From contig NZ_QPEX01000010.1 of NCBI RefSeq assembly GCF_003335505.1, positions 248,001 through 312,000 on the forward strand: a stretch of 64,000 nucleotides of DNA, in the 5' to 3' direction. Made by a program: the position numbers and the translations under genes. Positions 9,262 to 17,891 of the stretch are shown piece after piece. Origin of the DNA: Bremerella cremea. GTDB taxonomy: Bacteria; Planctomycetota; Planctomycetia; Pirellulales; Pirellulaceae. The notes beneath the pieces were generated by a model. That model was given only the letters and a program-made list of their open reading frames with translations. It ran no database searches and had not been told where the DNA came from. Positions within the stretch are counted from its first letter, which is position 1. Every line of letters starts with the position of its first letter.

Positions 9262-10233
9262 TTAGTCGTCGTGCGTGTCGGTCATTGCTTTGTCCTCGCG
9301 CGAGGTGACACGCTCGAACTCCGCCTGATATTCGGGATGGTTTGTTTTGAACAACAAATCCCAGTAGTTGAAATAGAGCCCAAAGTTGTAGTTGACGCAG
9401 CGATGGTGCATATTGTGGTGAACCCCGGTGTTGTGCCAATAGAAGGGCCAATACCGCAGAAAATTACGAGGGAACAACTCGAACCCCAGATGCCCAAACA
9501 CGTTCATGCCGGTCATGTACAGCATCCAAATCACGATCATGATGGGATGGAGCGGCATGAACAGGCCAACGATTGGCAAAATGATTGCCTGTACGAAGGC
9601 CTCGACCGGATGAAAGGCAAACGCAGCCCAAGGCGTTGGGTTGTGGCTTTGGTGATGAATGCGGTGCACCTTGGCGTATAGATACTTGGTATGCAATAGC
9701 CGATGCGTCCAATAGAACCAGGCATCGTGGACCAAAATCATCGTCACTACCGAAAACCAAAAGAAGGGCTGAGCCGTGGGAATGCCGTCGTAGTAGAAGT
9801 GAATCACTCCGGCCAGTTCGCCCAAGTAGACTAAGACCCCCACCATCGCAAAGATTGCCAGGGAAGCCAGGCTGTACGTTACTTCCCGACGAATGTCCGC
9901 CCAACTAGCTAAAGACTTCTGAATTTGGGCGAACCAGCCCGTGCGACGCAGCACGACATAGAAAGCTAAAAAAGTCCCGCCAGCGAACAGAAGATAGCGG
10001 ATCAAGTTCGTGACATAGACCACGCCAAAGATCGCCGGGCCTCGCTTGACAATCATCAACTGCAAATCAAGCACCCAATCTACGGCAGCTACCAGGCCAC
10101 AAATCGCGACGATTCCCGCAAACCACGGCAAAATCGTTTGCAGAAAGGGAACGATGAGCCCTCGCTTCCCTTTTTTAGCTCGCGGAGCAGCGGTTGTTGC
10201 TTCTGGCTGAATGGGGGAAGTTACCTCGCTCAT
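9262..10233 (-). CDS. Sterol desaturase/fatty acid hydroxylase family protein
   Basis: A 323-residue di-iron membrane oxygenase of the fatty acid hydroxylase superfamily (lipid, sterol or alkylglycerol hydroxylation). ATG 10233 is favoured by GGAGG 7 nt upstream; the longer frame has no such signal. After a Lys-rich N-terminus come several hydrophobic segments (about residues 30-185). The metal-binding histidine clusters then follow in order: HDAWFYWTHRLLH, HRIHHQSHN, and GVHHNMHHRCVNYNFG. All expected His boxes are present, so the enzyme should be active. The substrate cannot be read from the sequence. It is probably a single-gene unit. Confidence 0.88.
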   Translation of the reverse strand: MSEVTSPIQPEATTAAPRAKKGKRGLIVPFLQTILPWFAGIVAICGLVAAVDWVLDLQLMIVKRGPAIFGVVYVTNLIRYLLFAGGTFLAFYVVLRRTGWFAQIQKSLASWADIRREVTYSLASLAIFAMVGVLVYLGELAGVIHFYYDGIPTAQPFFWFSVVTMILVHDAWFYWTHRLLHTKYLYAKVHRIHHQSHNPTPWAAFAFHPVEAFVQAIILPIVGLFMPLHPIMIVIWMLYMTGMNVFGHLGFELFPRNFLRYWPFYWHNTGVHHNMHHRCVNYNFGLYFNYWDLLFKTNHPEYQAEFERVTSREDKAMTDTHDD

Positions 10234-10360
10234 CCTATTTCCTCCGTATTCCATGCTAGGGACATCGTTCCTAGTGGTACCTTTCGACTGCCAACCAGGT
10301 TTCACCAAATATTCATTTGTTGGCGATCACCTTCAGCAAGATAAAGGCGCCAGCGATTTC

Positions 10361-10386
10361 TGGCCAGAGGAAAGTTCTTCTGGCCA
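10361..10386. terminator. Strong hairpin after kup, no U-run
   Basis: Arms TGGCCAGAGGAA (10361-10372) and TTCTTCTGGCCA (10375-10386) pair almost completely, with one G-U pair; the inner pairs may stay open to form the loop. It lies just past the kup stop (10398) in the direction of transcription. No U-run follows, so it may be a non-canonical terminator or a 3' end stabiliser. Confidence 0.5.
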
Positions 10387-10397
10387 TCACACCGCCA

Positions 10398-12308
10398 CTA
10401 CAATTCGATCTGACCGCCGACCTCCACCACTTGGCCAGGCGGAAGATGAAAATAGTCGGTCGCCCGCTGCGAGTTTCTGGTCATCAAAGCAAATAAGCGT
10501 TCGCGCCAGATGCCGATGCCAGGGCGATCGGTCGCCAGCAAATCTTCTCGCCCGACGAAGTAGCTAACATCGAGCCGCGAGAAATCCAAACGATCATCAT
10601 GGATCGTCAGCAGCGCCAAAGGAATGTTGGGGGTGTCCATAAAGCCATAGGTCAAGCATATACGGTACACGCCGTCCCCAATTTCTTCGATCTCACTGCG
10701 ATGGGCAACCCGCACGTGTGGCTTGTCGGCGGTGGTCACCGTCAGCAAGACGACCGTTTCGTGCAGAACTTTATTGTGGACCACATTATGCCGCAAAGCG
10801 GGAGGTGTTCCCCACGGATTCCCCGTTAAAAAGATGGCCATACCGGGAACACGAATCGGAGTAGCATCCATCAACTCAGCCAGGAACTTTTTGATGGGGA
10901 TGCTGTTTTCATTCATGCGATCCTCTAGCAAACGGCGGCCGGCCATCCAGGTCGACATCAGCACATAAGTCACCCCTGCCACAACCAGCGGAAACCAACC
11001 ACCGTGGGTGATCTTCGGCAAGTTTGCTCCCAGGAACGAAAGATCGACCAAGAGAAACAGCCCTGAGACTAGCAAAGCCAACGGTAGCGACCAATTCCAG
11101 CGTTGGCGAACCAGAAAGAAAAACAGGATCGACGTAATCACCATCGTGATGGTTATCGCCACACCATACGCGGCAGCAAGGTTACTTGATGTCTGAAAAC
11201 CTAAGACCAGGCCAATGCAAGCCAGCATCAACACCCAATTCACGGCCGGAAGATAAACCTGGCCTGCTTGTTCGTGGGATGTATGACGAATAGTTAAACG
11301 GGGACAAAGTCCAAACTGCATCGCTTGCAGAGTTAAAGAAAACGCTCCGGTTATCACCGCCTGAGAAGCGATCACAGTGGCAGCGGCCGCCAAGATCACT
11401 AACGGATAAAGCGCCCAACTTGGAGCCATGCGGTAGAACGGATTGATAACGTCGGCGGGATGCTCAAGCAGCAACGCTCCTTGGCCAAAATAGTTCAACA
11501 GTAGCGAAGGTAGCACAAGCGAGTACCAGCCCAGCCGAATCGGGAGTGTGCCGAAGTGCCCGATATCGGCATACAGTGCCTCGCCACCGGTCACCACCAA
11601 AAACACGGTTCCGAGGGCCAGGAAACCGCCAAAGCCGTTACCCAACAGAAAACGCATCCCGTGCATCGGATTCAAGGCTTGAAGCACTTCCGGAGTTTGA
11701 ACAATATGCGCAATCCCTAACCCGGCCAAGGTGCCGAACCAAACCAACATGATCGGTCCAAAAATTAAGCCTACCCCGGCCGTCCCACGTGATTGAAAGA
11801 AGAACAGCCCGACCAAGATTCCAATCGTGATCACTTGTATATAGGGCTTGAAGGCGGGCGTCGCGACCTCGATCCCTTCGATTGCGCTAAGCACTGAGAT
11901 CGAAGGGGTAATCATGCCGTCTGCGTACAACAACGCGGCCCCTAACAGTCCCATCGCCAGGATGAGCCCGTTCCCCTTCCCATCGGTCCGCTTGAGCGAA
12001 GTTACCAGGGAAGTTAACGCCAGGATCCCCCCTTCCCCGTCGTTGTCCGCTTGTAGGATGAAGATCAGATACTTGATCGAGATGATCAAGATTAACGCCC
12101 AGAAGACAAGAGATAACAGCCCCAGAATATTGGCAGTCGAAACATCCAACCCATGCTGTGCGTGAAAGCATTCCCGCAGGGCATAAAGTGGGCTGGTCCC
12201 GATATCGCCATAGACGACCCCTAAAGCGATCAGCGACAAAATGGCTGGCTGTTTAACATCTTCTAAGCGGTCGTTGCCTGGGGGGTTTTTCGGCGAGTCG
12301 GCCACCAT
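10398..12308 (-). CDS. kup: KUP-family potassium uptake transporter
   Basis: A 636-residue inner-membrane K+ uptake protein of the KUP/HAK/KT family, normal length. The family signature LGVVYGDIGTSPLYALRE is near residues 32-50. About twelve hydrophobic helices follow to about residue 450, including the conserved segment after GGEALYADIGHFG. The C-terminal cytoplasmic domain includes PGMAIFLTGNPWGTPPAL. The gene stands alone: about 170 bp with two hairpins separates it from the sulfide operon upstream, and a hairpin follows its stop. Uptake is expected to be proton-coupled, as in characterised members. Confidence 0.95.
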   Translation of the reverse strand: MVADSPKNPPGNDRLEDVKQPAILSLIALGVVYGDIGTSPLYALRECFHAQHGLDVSTANILGLLSLVFWALILIISIKYLIFILQADNDGEGGILALTSLVTSLKRTDGKGNGLILAMGLLGAALLYADGMITPSISVLSAIEGIEVATPAFKPYIQVITIGILVGLFFFQSRGTAGVGLIFGPIMLVWFGTLAGLGIAHIVQTPEVLQALNPMHGMRFLLGNGFGGFLALGTVFLVVTGGEALYADIGHFGTLPIRLGWYSLVLPSLLLNYFGQGALLLEHPADVINPFYRMAPSWALYPLVILAAAATVIASQAVITGAFSLTLQAMQFGLCPRLTIRHTSHEQAGQVYLPAVNWVLMLACIGLVLGFQTSSNLAAAYGVAITITMVITSILFFFLVRQRWNWSLPLALLVSGLFLLVDLSFLGANLPKITHGGWFPLVVAGVTYVLMSTWMAGRRLLEDRMNENSIPIKKFLAELMDATPIRVPGMAIFLTGNPWGTPPALRHNVVHNKVLHETVVLLTVTTADKPHVRVAHRSEIEEIGDGVYRICLTYGFMDTPNIPLALLTIHDDRLDFSRLDVSYFVGREDLLATDRPGIGIWRERLFALMTRNSQRATDYFHLPPGQVVEVGGQIEL

Positions 12309-12417
12309 CTTGGTTCGCTTTCCTGGCGTTATGGTTACGGCCAGCCTTAGTCTTACAAGGCAAGCCGCCCGATTCTCTCACGCAAAACGCCGTGAGACAA
12401 GAAGTGTTTCCCCACCA

Positions 12418-12453
12418 GCTTGGTTCGCAGAAAAACAAAAGAGCGAACCAAGC
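12418..12453. terminator. Perfect 11 bp hairpin after the sulfide operon
   Basis: GCTTGGTTCGC (12418-12428) pairs exactly with GCGAACCAAGC (12443-12453) around a 14 nt A-rich loop (U-rich on the minus strand). It lies 29 bp past the last gene of the leftward sulfide operon. A second hairpin (TCTCACG/CGTGAGA, 12376-12397) follows. There is no classic U-run after the stem, so terminator function is inferred from position. Confidence 0.5.
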
Positions 12454-12481
12454 ATGCCGCAAACGGTGGTTTAGAAGGCGA

Positions 12482-14122
12482 TTAGAGGTTACCGTTTTCA
12501 ATTGCCCACAACCGATAGCCTCCACTGACATTGGCAGCATTGTAATCGTTTTGCAGCAAGATCCGGGTGGCCAGATAGCCACGTTGGCCGACTTGGCAAT
12601 AGGCGGCGATCTTTCGATCGCGCGGGAGCTCGGCCAAGCGTTCGCGAAGCTGTTCGACCGGAATGTTCGTTGCCCCAGGGATATGTCCTTTGGCGAACTC
12701 CCCTTCCGTACGAACATCGAGGACAAACAAGTCCTTGTCTTGGGCCAGAGTCTCGGTGTAGACAATCGGCTGATCGCCACGCAACACGCCGGAGGCAATA
12801 AAGCCAGCCATGTTAACCGGATCCTTGGCGTGTCCGTACTGCGGAGCGTAGCACAATTCGGCCTCTTCCAAATCGAAGACGGTCAGATTGGCTTGGATGG
12901 CCATGGCGATCACATCAATTCGCTTGTCGATGCCGTCGGTACCTACCGCTTCCGCCCCCAAAATCTTTCCGGTATCAGGCGCAAACAACAACTTCATCAG
13001 CATTTGCTGAGCACCAGGATAGTATCCCGCATGATCGGTTGGGTGCAGATAGACCTTTTGATAGCTGATCTTCTTCGCCCGCAAGACCTTTTCACTTAGC
13101 CCGGTCATCGCTGCTGTTTTGCCAAATACGCCCACGACGGCGGTTCCCTGCGTGCCACGATATTGGGAATCGCGTCCGAAGATGTGATCGGCAGCAATGC
13201 GTCCCTGGCGGTTGGCAGGCCCTGCCAAAGGAATTTGCGTCGGGTCGCCGGTCACGGCACAAACGGTTTCGACCACGTCCCCTACGGCGTAGATATCTGG
13301 GTCGTTGGTTTGCATGTGACTGCTGGTCAGGATGCCTCCCCGTGCTCCACATTCGATGCCAGCCTCGGTGGCCAGTTTGCTATCGGGACGAACGCCAATG
13401 CAAACGACGCCGAAATCGGCTTCGACGACTTCGCCATCGCTGAGTGTGACATGCAATCCGTTTTCATCGGAATCGAACTTTGTGGCCGAACTTCCCAACC
13501 GCAGTTCGACTCCGTCTGCCTGAACATGCTTTTCCAGCGGTAAGACCATTTCGTGGTCCCAGGGGGGCAGAATTTGCTCGGCTAGTTCGACCAGCGTAAC
13601 TTTCAGGCCGCGACGAACGAGGTTTTCGGCGACTTCAATGCCAATAAACCCAGCTCCCACAATCACAGCCCGCTTCGCGTCCGAAGTCGCCAGCTTGCGC
13701 ATTCGGTCGGCATCATTTAAATCTCGCAGAGCAACAATCCGATCGCTGTTGATGCCTGGAATGGGAGGGCGAAAGGGAGATGCCCCGGTGGCGATGATGA
13801 GCTTGTCGTACGACTCGACATACTGCTCGCCGGTTTCCAGATTTTTCACGGTTACCGCTTTGGCGTCCCGATCAATCTTGGTCGCTTCGGCACGCACACG
13901 CACGTCGAGACGATGTCGCTCTTTGAGCATCTTGATGGGGGCAACCAACAGGCTATCCCGCTTCTCAATCTCTCCACCGACATAGTAGGGTAAGCCACAA
14001 TTGGCGAACGAAGGATAGTCCCCTTTTTCCAGCACGACAATCTCGGCATCTTCGCCCAGCCGCCGTGCCCTTGCAGCCGCAGAAGCCCCGCCGGCAACGC
14101 CACCAATGATCACGATCTTCAT
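12482..14122 (-). CDS. CoA-disulfide/persulfide reductase with C-terminal rhodanese
   Basis: A 546-residue FAD- and NAD(P)H-dependent reductase of the CoADR-RHD (Npsr-like) type, which reduces CoA disulfide, CoA-persulfide or polysulfide. ATG 14122 follows AAGGGGGAA by 4 nt. The FAD loop is IGGVAGGASAAARARRLG. The single active cysteine is Cys42 in FANCGLPYY. The second dinucleotide loop is VGAGFIGIEVAENL. The C-terminal rhodanese (from about 455) keeps its cysteine (about residue 509, in YCQVGQRGY). As last gene of the sulfide operon it would handle persulfides made by the quinone reductase and by rhodanese chemistry. Confidence 0.9.
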   Translation of the reverse strand: MKIVIIGGVAGGASAAARARRLGEDAEIVVLEKGDYPSFANCGLPYYVGGEIEKRDSLLVAPIKMLKERHRLDVRVRAEATKIDRDAKAVTVKNLETGEQYVESYDKLIIATGASPFRPPIPGINSDRIVALRDLNDADRMRKLATSDAKRAVIVGAGFIGIEVAENLVRRGLKVTLVELAEQILPPWDHEMVLPLEKHVQADGVELRLGSSATKFDSDENGLHVTLSDGEVVEADFGVVCIGVRPDSKLATEAGIECGARGGILTSSHMQTNDPDIYAVGDVVETVCAVTGDPTQIPLAGPANRQGRIAADHIFGRDSQYRGTQGTAVVGVFGKTAAMTGLSEKVLRAKKISYQKVYLHPTDHAGYYPGAQQMLMKLLFAPDTGKILGAEAVGTDGIDKRIDVIAMAIQANLTVFDLEEAELCYAPQYGHAKDPVNMAGFIASGVLRGDQPIVYTETLAQDKDLFVLDVRTEGEFAKGHIPGATNIPVEQLRERLAELPRDRKIAAYCQVGQRGYLATRILLQNDYNAANVSGGYRLWAIENGNL

Positions 14123-14197
14123 GATGTTCCCCCTTATTTCATCCTGATTGGTCACACTCACACGGTGCAATTCAAAGTTGAATCAGCAATCCACTCT

Positions 14198-15214
14198 TTA
14201 TTTCGCCAGCGGGACATAAGCGAAACCGTCCGCTTGCAAATTGACACTTGTCGTAAAAGCCGAGACTGCCGTGTCCACAAATACTACGACATCCTCTGGG
14301 CTTTTTCCTTTAGCCCTTAATGTTTGCCCGCAAACAAACATCGCAACCCCAGCATGGTGCAAATCACGAAGCAATTCTAAATTCGGATTGCTATCGGTTT
14401 TGAATTCAGACTGGTAAGCGGCTTCGTTCAGCACAGCCAATGTGGCCCCGCCATGAAACACCAGCGCGATCTCCGCATCGACTTTTTCTTTGCCGGCGCC
14501 AGCGTAGATATTAACATAGCGTGCGACCTTCTCGATTGCGGGATTTAACTTATCGGGCTCACTCGCTGCGGTAATATCGATCAGAATCTTAGTATTCGGA
14601 CGTGGCTGTTGAGGAGCCTCAGGCAGTTGATAAACGCCCCCATGCCCTTGAATGGCAGGATAAATAACCTCGGTTTTCACCGCGACATCTTTGCCTGGAA
14701 CCGGATGGTTCTTCATCGCCTCTTGAAAGCCGTGCTCCACGAATTTGGAAACAACCATCGCGTGGGCCTGGAGTAGCTTAGCCACGTACGGATCGTCGGA
14801 AGTCTCGGTCACCTGAACCCCCTTGTCCGTTTTCACAACGTTCATCTTGATCTTATCGGTATGACGGAAGAGTTCGTTGAACAAAGGGTCACGGCGCCGG
14901 ATGGGGTTCGTCTTTTCGATTCGAACCTCCATCCAATGCACGTGCTCTTGGATCTTCGCTGCGACCTCTGGGTCGTCCGACTCGGTCAATGTTTCGACCC
15001 CGTTGGGTAAGTCTTTCACCGTCCGCTCGATCTTCGTGTGGTTCTCTAGGAGATAGTGAAACACTTCCATGTCAGCTGCCTGGCGAGAATCTGGGCCAGG
15101 CCCTTGACCTCTGCCTGGGCCACCTCCGCGTCCTCCTCGGAAGCCTTGCGCTTCCACAGAAGAAGACCAACCGACCGAACCTATCACGATTGCAGCGATC
15201 AATAGCCGAAACAT
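14198..15214 (-). CDS. Secreted DsrE-like protein
   Basis: A 338-residue protein. ATG 15214 is preceded by AGGA and begins a signal peptide (MFRLLIAAIVIGSVGWSSSV), so it acts outside the cytoplasm. A Gly/Arg/Pro-rich linker comes next. Residues about 45-170 are mostly helical and hold two similar stretches (LTESDDPEVAAKIQEHVHWM and VTETSDDPYVAKLLQAHAMV). A DsrE/DsrF-like domain fills the C-terminal third (LVFHGGATLAVLNEAAY, then GVAMFVCGQTLRAKG with one Cys). DsrE proteins carry sulfur on a cysteine, which fits this operon. Periplasmic sulfur handling is an inference. Confidence 0.75.
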   Translation of the reverse strand: MFRLLIAAIVIGSVGWSSSVEAQGFRGGRGGGPGRGQGPGPDSRQAADMEVFHYLLENHTKIERTVKDLPNGVETLTESDDPEVAAKIQEHVHWMEVRIEKTNPIRRRDPLFNELFRHTDKIKMNVVKTDKGVQVTETSDDPYVAKLLQAHAMVVSKFVEHGFQEAMKNHPVPGKDVAVKTEVIYPAIQGHGGVYQLPEAPQQPRPNTKILIDITAASEPDKLNPAIEKVARYVNIYAGAGKEKVDAEIALVFHGGATLAVLNEAAYQSEFKTDSNPNLELLRDLHHAGVAMFVCGQTLRAKGKSPEDVVVFVDTAVSAFTTSVNLQADGFAYVPLAK

Positions 15215-15255
15215 TGTCCTAGCCCTTTCTTGATGAGGAAAGCACTGCCAATCTA

Positions 15256-15282
15256 GCCGAGGCAACCCATGGCAGCCTCGGC
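15256..15282. other. Intercistronic hairpin between ferritin-like and DsrE genes
   Basis: GCCGAGGC (15256-15263) pairs exactly with GCCTCGGC (15275-15282) around an 11 nt loop, in the 140 bp gap that is the largest inside the sulfide operon. There is no U-run. It could set the relative expression of the last two genes by mRNA processing or stability. Confidence 0.35.
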
Positions 15283-15354
15283 ACGGAGGGTTAGAAAGTC
15301 TGACCAGATTAACCTTGGTGTGCCGCCTCAAAACCTTTGTGGTTGTCGTTCGTA

Positions 15355-15834
15355 TCAGCCTGAGGTGGGCGAAGACATGTGCTTCGCGATATAGGCCGAT
15401 TCTCCCATTCGTTTGATCAGGTCAAGCTGTAGTTCTAGCCAAGCCATGTGCCCTTCTTCATCCATGACAATGCCTTCAAAAAGCGACCGCGTTCCGATGT
15501 CGGAATCGGTAGCAGCTTGCTGCGAGGCTTTAGTATAGAACTCAATCGCTTCTTTTTCGTCTGCTAAATCGGACTCGAAGACCGCTGTTAGCGATTCGGC
15601 CCGGACTGGCGTCTTTTGCAGGACCATCTTCGGTTCCCCTTTGAGGAACAAGATGCGTTCCAGGTACTTCTCGGAATGGCCAAGTTCCTCGGTCATTTCT
15701 TCCCGCATCCGGCTGGCCAACAAATCGAGCCCCCAATCGTCCATCACAGCGGCATGAAGCTGATATTGATGGCAAGCAGTAAGTTCCATCGAAAGGGCCT
15801 GTTGCAGGTTCTCGATTGATTTGGACTTTGACAT
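15355..15834 (-). CDS. Ferritin-like di-iron protein (bacterioferritin type)
   Basis: A 159-residue four-helix bundle of the ferritin/bacterioferritin superfamily. GGAG lies 8 nt before the ATG. Metal-ligand motifs come in the expected order: Glu in MELTACHQYQLH (helix 1), EELGHSEKYLE (helix 2, ExxH), DEKEAIEFYTKA (helix 3) and DEEGHMAWLELQ (helix 4, ExxH). The di-iron site is therefore complete. It sits 55 bp behind the sulfide:quinone oxidoreductase gene in the same direction. Iron storage, or protecting iron from sulfide or peroxide, is the likely role; a direct role in sulfur metabolism is only suggested by position. Confidence 0.85.
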   Translation of the reverse strand: MSKSKSIENLQQALSMELTACHQYQLHAAVMDDWGLDLLASRMREEMTEELGHSEKYLERILFLKGEPKMVLQKTPVRAESLTAVFESDLADEKEAIEFYTKASQQAATDSDIGTRSLFEGIVMDEEGHMAWLELQLDLIKRMGESAYIAKHMSSPTSG

Positions 15835-15889
15835 GATTGATTCTCCTTACAATTTGTGGTGTTGTTGGACGTTTCCGCAAGCGCCAGGC

Positions 15890-17074
15890 TTAAGCTCGCC
15901 CTTTCAGCATGCCGTGCCAATACAAAGCAGGCAGGCCAAACTTCTTTAACATCAGCATGCTAAAGCGTTCTTGAGCCTGGTTGAACGGAAACGTTTCAGC
16001 CGGTTGACCGTCGTAGTCGAACTCAGCTAAGACCAAACTATCATATCCGGTCACGACCGGGCATGAGGTATACCCGTCGTAGGTTGCCGCAAGTGGTTCG
16101 TGCTGCATCGCGGCAAGCAGGTTTTTAACCACCACAGGTGCTTGCTTACGAATTGCCGCTCCGGTCTTCGAGGTTGGCAAGCTTGAGGCATCTCCTAAAC
16201 CAAATACATTGGCAAAGCGGGTATGCTGCAGCGTGTACTTATCGACATCCACCCAGCCTGCCTCACTTTTCAACTCGCTGTTGGCGACAAAATCAGGGGC
16301 GCCCATCGGCGGCGTCACGTGAATCATGTCGTACTTGATGACGATCTCTTCGTCAGTATCCATATGACGATAGATGGCTTCCTTCGTGGCAGCTCGAACT
16401 TCGGTTAAATTATGCCGAAAGCGAGTCTCTACTCCTTTTCGCGCCGCAACCTTTTCCAGCACTTCACGGTACTTATCCACGGCAAACAGACGCGGGCTCG
16501 CCGATGTGAACATGACGTGAATCTTGTCTCGCACTCCAGCCCGTCGGAAATGGTCTTCAGCAAGGTAACAGATCTTTTGCGGGGCGCCGCCACACTTAAC
16601 TGCACCGGCAGGCTGTGTGAACAGGGCCGTTCCTTCTTTGAGTTCCTGGATAAACTTCCAAGTGCTGCCCACGGTGTTAATCGAGTAATTGCTACAGACG
16701 CCCTCCTTTCCCACAGCTTCCTTAAGCCCTTTCACCTTGTCCCAATTGATTTGAATCCCCGGTGCGACGACGAGATACTCGTAGGAGATCGTGGTGCCAT
16801 CGCGGGTCGTGAGTTGGTTCTCGTTGGGCTGAAAGGTAGCGACGGCATCTTTAATCCACTTCACACCGTAAGGAATCACGTCTGCTTCCTCTCTCGCCGA
16901 TTCCTCAGGGCGGAAGATGCCACCACCAACCAGGGTCCACAGCGGTTGGTAGTAATGTTTATCGGAAGGCTCGATCACGGCGATATCGAGCTTGGGATCG
17001 GCATTATGCAGCCGAGCGGCAACGGTAATTCCGGCGGTTCCCCCACCCACGATTAGAATTTGATGATGGCTCAT
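15890..17074 (-). CDS. sqr: Sulfide:quinone oxidoreductase family flavoprotein
   Basis: A 394-residue FAD protein that oxidises sulfide and passes electrons to the quinone pool at the membrane. AAGGAG 8 nt before the ATG supports the start. The FAD loop is LIVGGGTAGITVAARL, the second motif is YLVVAPGIQINWDKVKGL, and FGLGDASSLPTSKTGAA is the C-terminal FAD-binding signature. Candidate redox cysteines lie in VKCGGAPQKICYLAE and in YTSCPVVTGYDS, the positions used by type II (mitochondrial-like) enzymes. The genes around it support the substrate call. Electrons would enter the respiratory chain coded at 53837-60022. Confidence 0.92.
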   Translation of the reverse strand: MSHHQILIVGGGTAGITVAARLHNADPKLDIAVIEPSDKHYYQPLWTLVGGGIFRPEESAREEADVIPYGVKWIKDAVATFQPNENQLTTRDGTTISYEYLVVAPGIQINWDKVKGLKEAVGKEGVCSNYSINTVGSTWKFIQELKEGTALFTQPAGAVKCGGAPQKICYLAEDHFRRAGVRDKIHVMFTSASPRLFAVDKYREVLEKVAARKGVETRFRHNLTEVRAATKEAIYRHMDTDEEIVIKYDMIHVTPPMGAPDFVANSELKSEAGWVDVDKYTLQHTRFANVFGLGDASSLPTSKTGAAIRKQAPVVVKNLLAAMQHEPLAATYDGYTSCPVVTGYDSLVLAEFDYDGQPAETFPFNQAQERFSMLMLKKFGLPALYWHGMLKGRA

Positions 17075-17086
17075 GAGTTTCGCTCC

Positions 17087-17875
17087 TTACGAGTTCGAGG
17101 GAGTGGTTGTCGGACTACTGCCAGGATGGCGCTGTTCGAGAAGTGTGCCAAAGCACTTGCTGAATTGAACCGCGAACGCCAACGCTCGCTGGGTGCTGGG
17201 ATCGCGCGAAGCACTTAGCAGGCCCAACAGCCCCATCCGTTCGGGCACCGGATGTTCGCAACTTCCCTGACGACAACTTGAAAGGGCGCTGCCTGCCAGC
17301 CCAACCGTTTCGACAGAGAATTCACTAAGCACATCCGACCGCAACAGATAGCCCAGCCGATCAAGTTCGTCCCGTTGAATTTGCCCCCCCAGGTAAAGTG
17401 CCGCATGCAAGCCATTCTTTAGGCTTTGCTCTAAATCGACGCCATCCTTCTTCAAATTCTTGGCCCACTCGTCAATTACGTCGGTCGCAATTGCCACCAA
17501 ATTCGGCAGTTCATCGGCCATTTCAGCAGCTTGCTGAATTTGAGGCAGATGATCGGCCAGGACTTTTAGGGCCTGCATGTTGCGTGGTTCGGTCACCTGC
17601 TTGACGATCGAAAGCAAATCAGCGGCTCGCTGCTGCAAGTCGATCCCTTCAGCGGCTGCTTGGCGAGCAAAGCTGTCGAACACATCGGTGGCGATTGCTA
17701 CTAAGTTCGGAACTTCGCTGGCCATTTCCAGCATTTTGTCAAGACTTTCCGCGCGGTCGAGCAGGCGATGTAACATCTCCTGCGTCTCTGGTTGGTTCAA
17801 TCGCTCGGCGACCGTCAAAGCATGTTCGCTTGTTTGCCCACCGCTCATAGAGTCCTCACTTTCATCGACGTTCAT
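17087..17875 (-). CDS. DUF1641 protein, partner of sulfide:quinone oxidoreductase
   Basis: A 262-residue soluble helical protein of the DUF1641 type, often coded next to sulfide:quinone oxidoreductases. It lies 12 bp before sqr. Two internal repeats are visible: EVPNLVAIATDVFDSFA (about residues 55-90) and ELPNLVAIATDVIDEWA (about 122-155), each preceded by MLEMAS or AAEMAD. A CRQGSC motif near residue 200 offers two cysteines. Its activity is not known. The constant link to sqr suggests an accessory or membrane-docking role (inference). Confidence 0.8.
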   Translation of the reverse strand: MNVDESEDSMSGGQTSEHALTVAERLNQPETQEMLHRLLDRAESLDKMLEMASEVPNLVAIATDVFDSFARQAAAEGIDLQQRAADLLSIVKQVTEPRNMQALKVLADHLPQIQQAAEMADELPNLVAIATDVIDEWAKNLKKDGVDLEQSLKNGLHAALYLGGQIQRDELDRLGYLLRSDVLSEFSVETVGLAGSALSSCRQGSCEHPVPERMGLLGLLSASRDPSTQRALAFAVQFSKCFGTLLEQRHPGSSPTTTPSNS

Positions 17876-17891
17876 TGGTAACCCTCGATCT

